64,000 bases of DNA from Paraburkholderia graminis C4D1M. Lineage in GTDB: Bacteria > Pseudomonadota > Gammaproteobacteria > Burkholderiales > Burkholderiaceae. This document shows, one piece after another, positions 62,096-64,000 of this stretch (the first letter of the stretch is position 1; each line of letters opens with the position of its first letter). The stretch covers positions 102,842 through 166,841 of the forward strand of contig NZ_ABLD01000013.1 of the NCBI RefSeq assembly GCF_000172415.1, in the 5' to 3' direction. The translations under genes were made by a program, and so were the position numbers. The notes beneath the pieces were generated by a model. The model was not told where the DNA came from and did not search any database. It was given only the letters and a program-made list of their open reading frames with translations.

Positions 62096-63256
62096 ATGAA
62101 ACAGAGGCCGAGGATCTACTATTCTGAGAGTCAGAAGGCACTGATGTGGGACCGCTGGCGCAAAGGCGAAACAATTCATCAGATTGCCAAACTGTTCGAT
62201 CGGGGCCACTCTTCAATACAGCGGATACTCGCGGAGGCCGGCGGCATCGAGCCACCGCAAAGGCATCGCGCACTGAAGGCATTGACGCTTGCCGAACGCG
62301 AGGAAATTTCTCGCTGCCTGGTAGCCCGCTTGTCGATTCGGTCTATTGCAGCCAGGCTGGGACGTGCTCCTTCCACGATCAGCCGCGAGCTGCAGCGCAA
62401 CGGAGGCATGCAAGATTACCGAGCGAGTCAGGCGGAGGCGCTCGCCTGGGATCGGGCACGTCGCCCGAAGGTTTGCAAATTGGTGGGAAACCAGACGCTG
62501 GCGCGAGTCGTCGCTGCAAAGCTGAAGCTGCAGTGGTCTCCTGAGCAGATTTCTGGTTGGCTCAAGCATGTATATGCCGTCAACAAGGACCATCTGGTGT
62601 CACACGAGACGATCTATCGGAGCCTTTATATTCAAGCTCGCGGCGCCCTGAAAAGGGAATTGCTTGAACACTTGCGACGCTCTCGAGTCATGCGCCGGTC
62701 CCGGCATCACACATTGAAAACTGAAGACCGCACGAACATTCGCGACGCTGTATCGATCAGCGAACGCCCCGCTACAGCGGAGGATCGCGCAATACCCGGA
62801 CACTGGGAAGGCGACTTGCTGTTTGGCAACGCTACGAGCCAGATTGCAACTCTCGTCGAACGTCAAAGTCGATTCGTGATGCTGGTAAAGGTAGCCAGCA
62901 AGGACTCTGAGGCTGTGGTCAACGCGCTGATACGACACGCCAGCAAGTTACCTCGGGAACTATATAAATCACTGACTTGGGACAGGGGCTCGGAAATGGC
63001 CGATCACAATCGCTTTACCGTGGCTACCGACATCAAGGTCTATTTCTGCGATCCACAGCATCCCTGGCAACGCGGCTCGAACGAAAACACGAATGGGCTT
63101 CTGAGGCAGTACTTCCCTAAGGGCACCGATCTCTCCGTCTATTCACAGGCTAGACTTGATGTCGTTGCCAGGCGGCTCAACGAACGTCCCCGAAAAACAC
63201 TAAACTTCGACACACCGGCTGAGCGATTTCATCAAACCGTTGCATCGACCGGTTGA
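62096..63256 (+). CDS. IS30-family transposase
   Basis: A 386-residue DDE transposase with GGAGG before ATG 62096. An N-terminal helix-turn-helix (WRKGETIHQIAKLFDRGHSS) and a second one (LSIRSIAARLGRAPSTISRE) bind the ends. The catalytic triad lies in GHWEGDLLFG (Asp), LTWDRGSEMADH (Asp) and QRGSNENTNGLL (Glu), spacing typical for IS30. The reading frame is intact, so the element may be active. Confidence 0.95.
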   Translation: MKQRPRIYYSESQKALMWDRWRKGETIHQIAKLFDRGHSSIQRILAEAGGIEPPQRHRALKALTLAEREEISRCLVARLSIRSIAARLGRAPSTISRELQRNGGMQDYRASQAEALAWDRARRPKVCKLVGNQTLARVVAAKLKLQWSPEQISGWLKHVYAVNKDHLVSHETIYRSLYIQARGALKRELLEHLRRSRVMRRSRHHTLKTEDRTNIRDAVSISERPATAEDRAIPGHWEGDLLFGNATSQIATLVERQSRFVMLVKVASKDSEAVVNALIRHASKLPRELYKSLTWDRGSEMADHNRFTVATDIKVYFCDPQHPWQRGSNENTNGLLRQYFPKGTDLSVYSQARLDVVARRLNERPRKTLNFDTPAERFHQTVASTG

Positions 63257-63263
63257 ATCCGCC
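63239..63263 (-). repeat. Right terminal inverted repeat of IS30 element
   Basis: Reverse complement of 62036-62060; overlaps the last codons of the transposase. Confidence 0.9.
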
Positions 63264-63537
63264 GTCGACAAGCGTCTCTCGCCACATCACCCACGCCCCG
63301 TTACTATCTTCATGCCCCGATAATCGGGGCTTTGGCCAGCCAGGCCCGGCATGATTCTCGCCCCCAGTCGCAGTCATGATCCGGGGGGTGTTGTCACCGG
63401 GCCTGGTGGGTGGCTGGTGATCGCTAATAGGGGCTCGGCCAGAATATCTTGAGGCCGTCCGTAACGTGGATGCCGAGACTTGCCACCGTTGTTGCAGGCC
63501 AAACCGTTCAATCTGCAAATCAACAGCAAAACCTTCG
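63264..63537 (+). ncRNA. Non-coding left end of IS110 element, possible bridge RNA
   Basis: A structured stretch without a gene directly before an IS110 transposase. It holds the hairpin GCCCCGAT/ATCGGGGC (63314-63330) and GC-rich repeats such as CACCGGGCCTGGTGGGTGGC. In IS110-group elements the left non-coding end encodes the bridge RNA that pairs target and donor DNA. The exact ends of the element and RNA cannot be set here. Confidence 0.4.
63314..63333 (+). terminator. Hairpin followed by T-run
   Basis: GCCCCGA and TCGGGGC form a seven-base stem followed by TTT. It could end transcription from the IS30 element or be part of a structured RNA. Confidence 0.4.
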
Positions 63538-64000
63538 ATGCAAGAAAACCAACAACATAGCTCCGTCGATGTATTCGTCGGCGTCGATGTCGGCAAAGGC
63601 CACCATCATGCCGTCGCTCTCGATCGGAATGGCAAGCGCCTGTACAACAAAGCGCTGCCCAACGATGAGGCCAAACTGCGCGCGCTCATCTCCGAACTCA
63701 AGGCGCACGGCCAACTTCTGTTCGTCGTCGATCAGCCCGCCACCGTTGGCGCGCTGTCCGTGGCAGTCGCCCGTGCTGAAGGTGTCCTGGTCGCCTATCT
63801 GCCGGGTCTGGCTATGCGCCGCATCGCCGATCTGCACGCCGGTGAGGCCAAGACCGACGCCCGCGATGCCGCCAACATTGCAGAAGGCGCCCGCTCGATG
63901 CCGCATACGCTGCGCTCGCTTCGATTGGCTGATGAGCAACTCGCCGAACTCACCATGCTGTGCGGTTTCGATGACGACCTCGCCGCGCAAATCACGCAAT
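63538..64000 (+). CDS. IS110-family transposase, continues beyond window
   Basis: From ATG 63538 the frame is open to the end of the window (over 150 residues). The RuvC-like N-terminal domain has FVGVDVGKGHHHAVALD with the first catalytic Asp, VVDQPATVGAL and the DARDAANIAEGARS motif typical of the DEDD transposases of IS110. The C-terminal part with the catalytic Ser lies outside. The long non-coding stretch before it fits the IS110 group. Confidence 0.9.
   Translation, partial: MQENQQHSSVDVFVGVDVGKGHHHAVALDRNGKRLYNKALPNDEAKLRALISELKAHGQLLFVVDQPATVGALSVAVARAEGVLVAYLPGLAMRRIADLHAGEAKTDARDAANIAEGARSMPHTLRSLRLADEQLAELTMLCGFDDDLAAQITQ

Larger units (their letters stand above)
62036..63263 (+). 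mobile_element. IS30-family insertion sequence
   Basis: The element is bounded by 25-bp terminal inverted repeats at 62036-62060 and 63239-63263, each starting GGCGGATTCAACCGG read inward. It carries one transposase. I see no clear target-site duplication; the left flank is recombinase coding sequence and the right flank is unrelated, leading to an IS110 element. Confidence 0.9.

Noticed and set aside
62031..63268. Target-site duplication of the IS30 element
   Set aside because: The bases next to the two inverted repeats (CGG and GTC) do not match, so none can be claimed.
1..64000. CRISPR arrays, tRNA and rRNA genes
   Set aside because: No regularly spaced repeats and no tRNA- or rRNA-like sequence were noticed by eye; a covariance search was not possible.

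Overview
The window looks like a chromosome or megaplasmid segment of a Paraburkholderia/Burkholderia-type betaproteobacterium. The reasons are high GC, gene families typical of that group (N-type ATPase, hopanoid-modifying HpnI/J/K/L, catabolic arginine deiminase operon, many universal stress proteins) and protein sequences that read like Burkholderia families. The identification is inferred from recalled family sequences; no database search was run.

Most of 1-59500 reads as one low-oxygen regulon. I found 15 FNR/ANR-type palindromes (TTGAY-N4-RTCAA, up to one or two mismatches), mostly upstream of genes. A complete FNR/ANR homologue with the Cys cluster C40-x2-C43-x5-C49 plus C142 lies at 55361-56149. 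Genes behind the sites encode a P-type cation ATPase, universal stress proteins, the ADI pathway (arcDABC), a nine-gene N-ATPase, alcohol dehydrogenases, Hsp20 and BON proteins, acetoacetyl-CoA reductase, two nitroreductases, a ribosome-hibernation (HPF-like) protein, phosphotransacetylase, oleate hydratase, a flavodoxin-like protein and a c-type cytochrome. The content resembles the low-oxygen-activated (lxa) locus known from Burkholderia cenocepacia.

Layout: 502-3697 P-type ATPase and membrane protein. 3796-6886 cytochrome b561, PepSY protein and a QseB/PmrA-like two-component system (TCS). 7121-9393 tandem universal stress protein, CreA-like remnant and ABC-permease remnant. 9509-16131 N-ATPase operon (minus strand), divergent from arcDABC (16377-21066). 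21223-38246 stress and fermentation genes. 38468-40668 three universal stress proteins plus a kinase remnant. 41211-50014 hopanoid-modification genes wrapped around a second TCS. 50148-52480 decayed DNA (VIT1/CCC1 remnant, duplicated promoter fragment, universal stress remnant). 52814-56149 PAS kinase, NarL-type regulator, receiver protein and FNR. 56136-60471 small redox genes and truncated genes. 60905-64000 mobile DNA: serine recombinase cut by an IS30 element, then the left part of an IS110 element.

Two regulatory layers are visible. The FNR sites mark the anaerobic layer. A second 17-bp element, CTGAAGGNAANCTTAAG, reads on the other strand as a PmrA-like direct repeat. It occurs before both TCS loci, before hpnJ and once in a decayed copy, which suggests the TCS controls hopanoid modification and the PepSY/cytochrome pair. 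Many genes carry single-base frameshifts or internal deletions, so either the region is decaying or the assembly has indel errors; only reads could decide.
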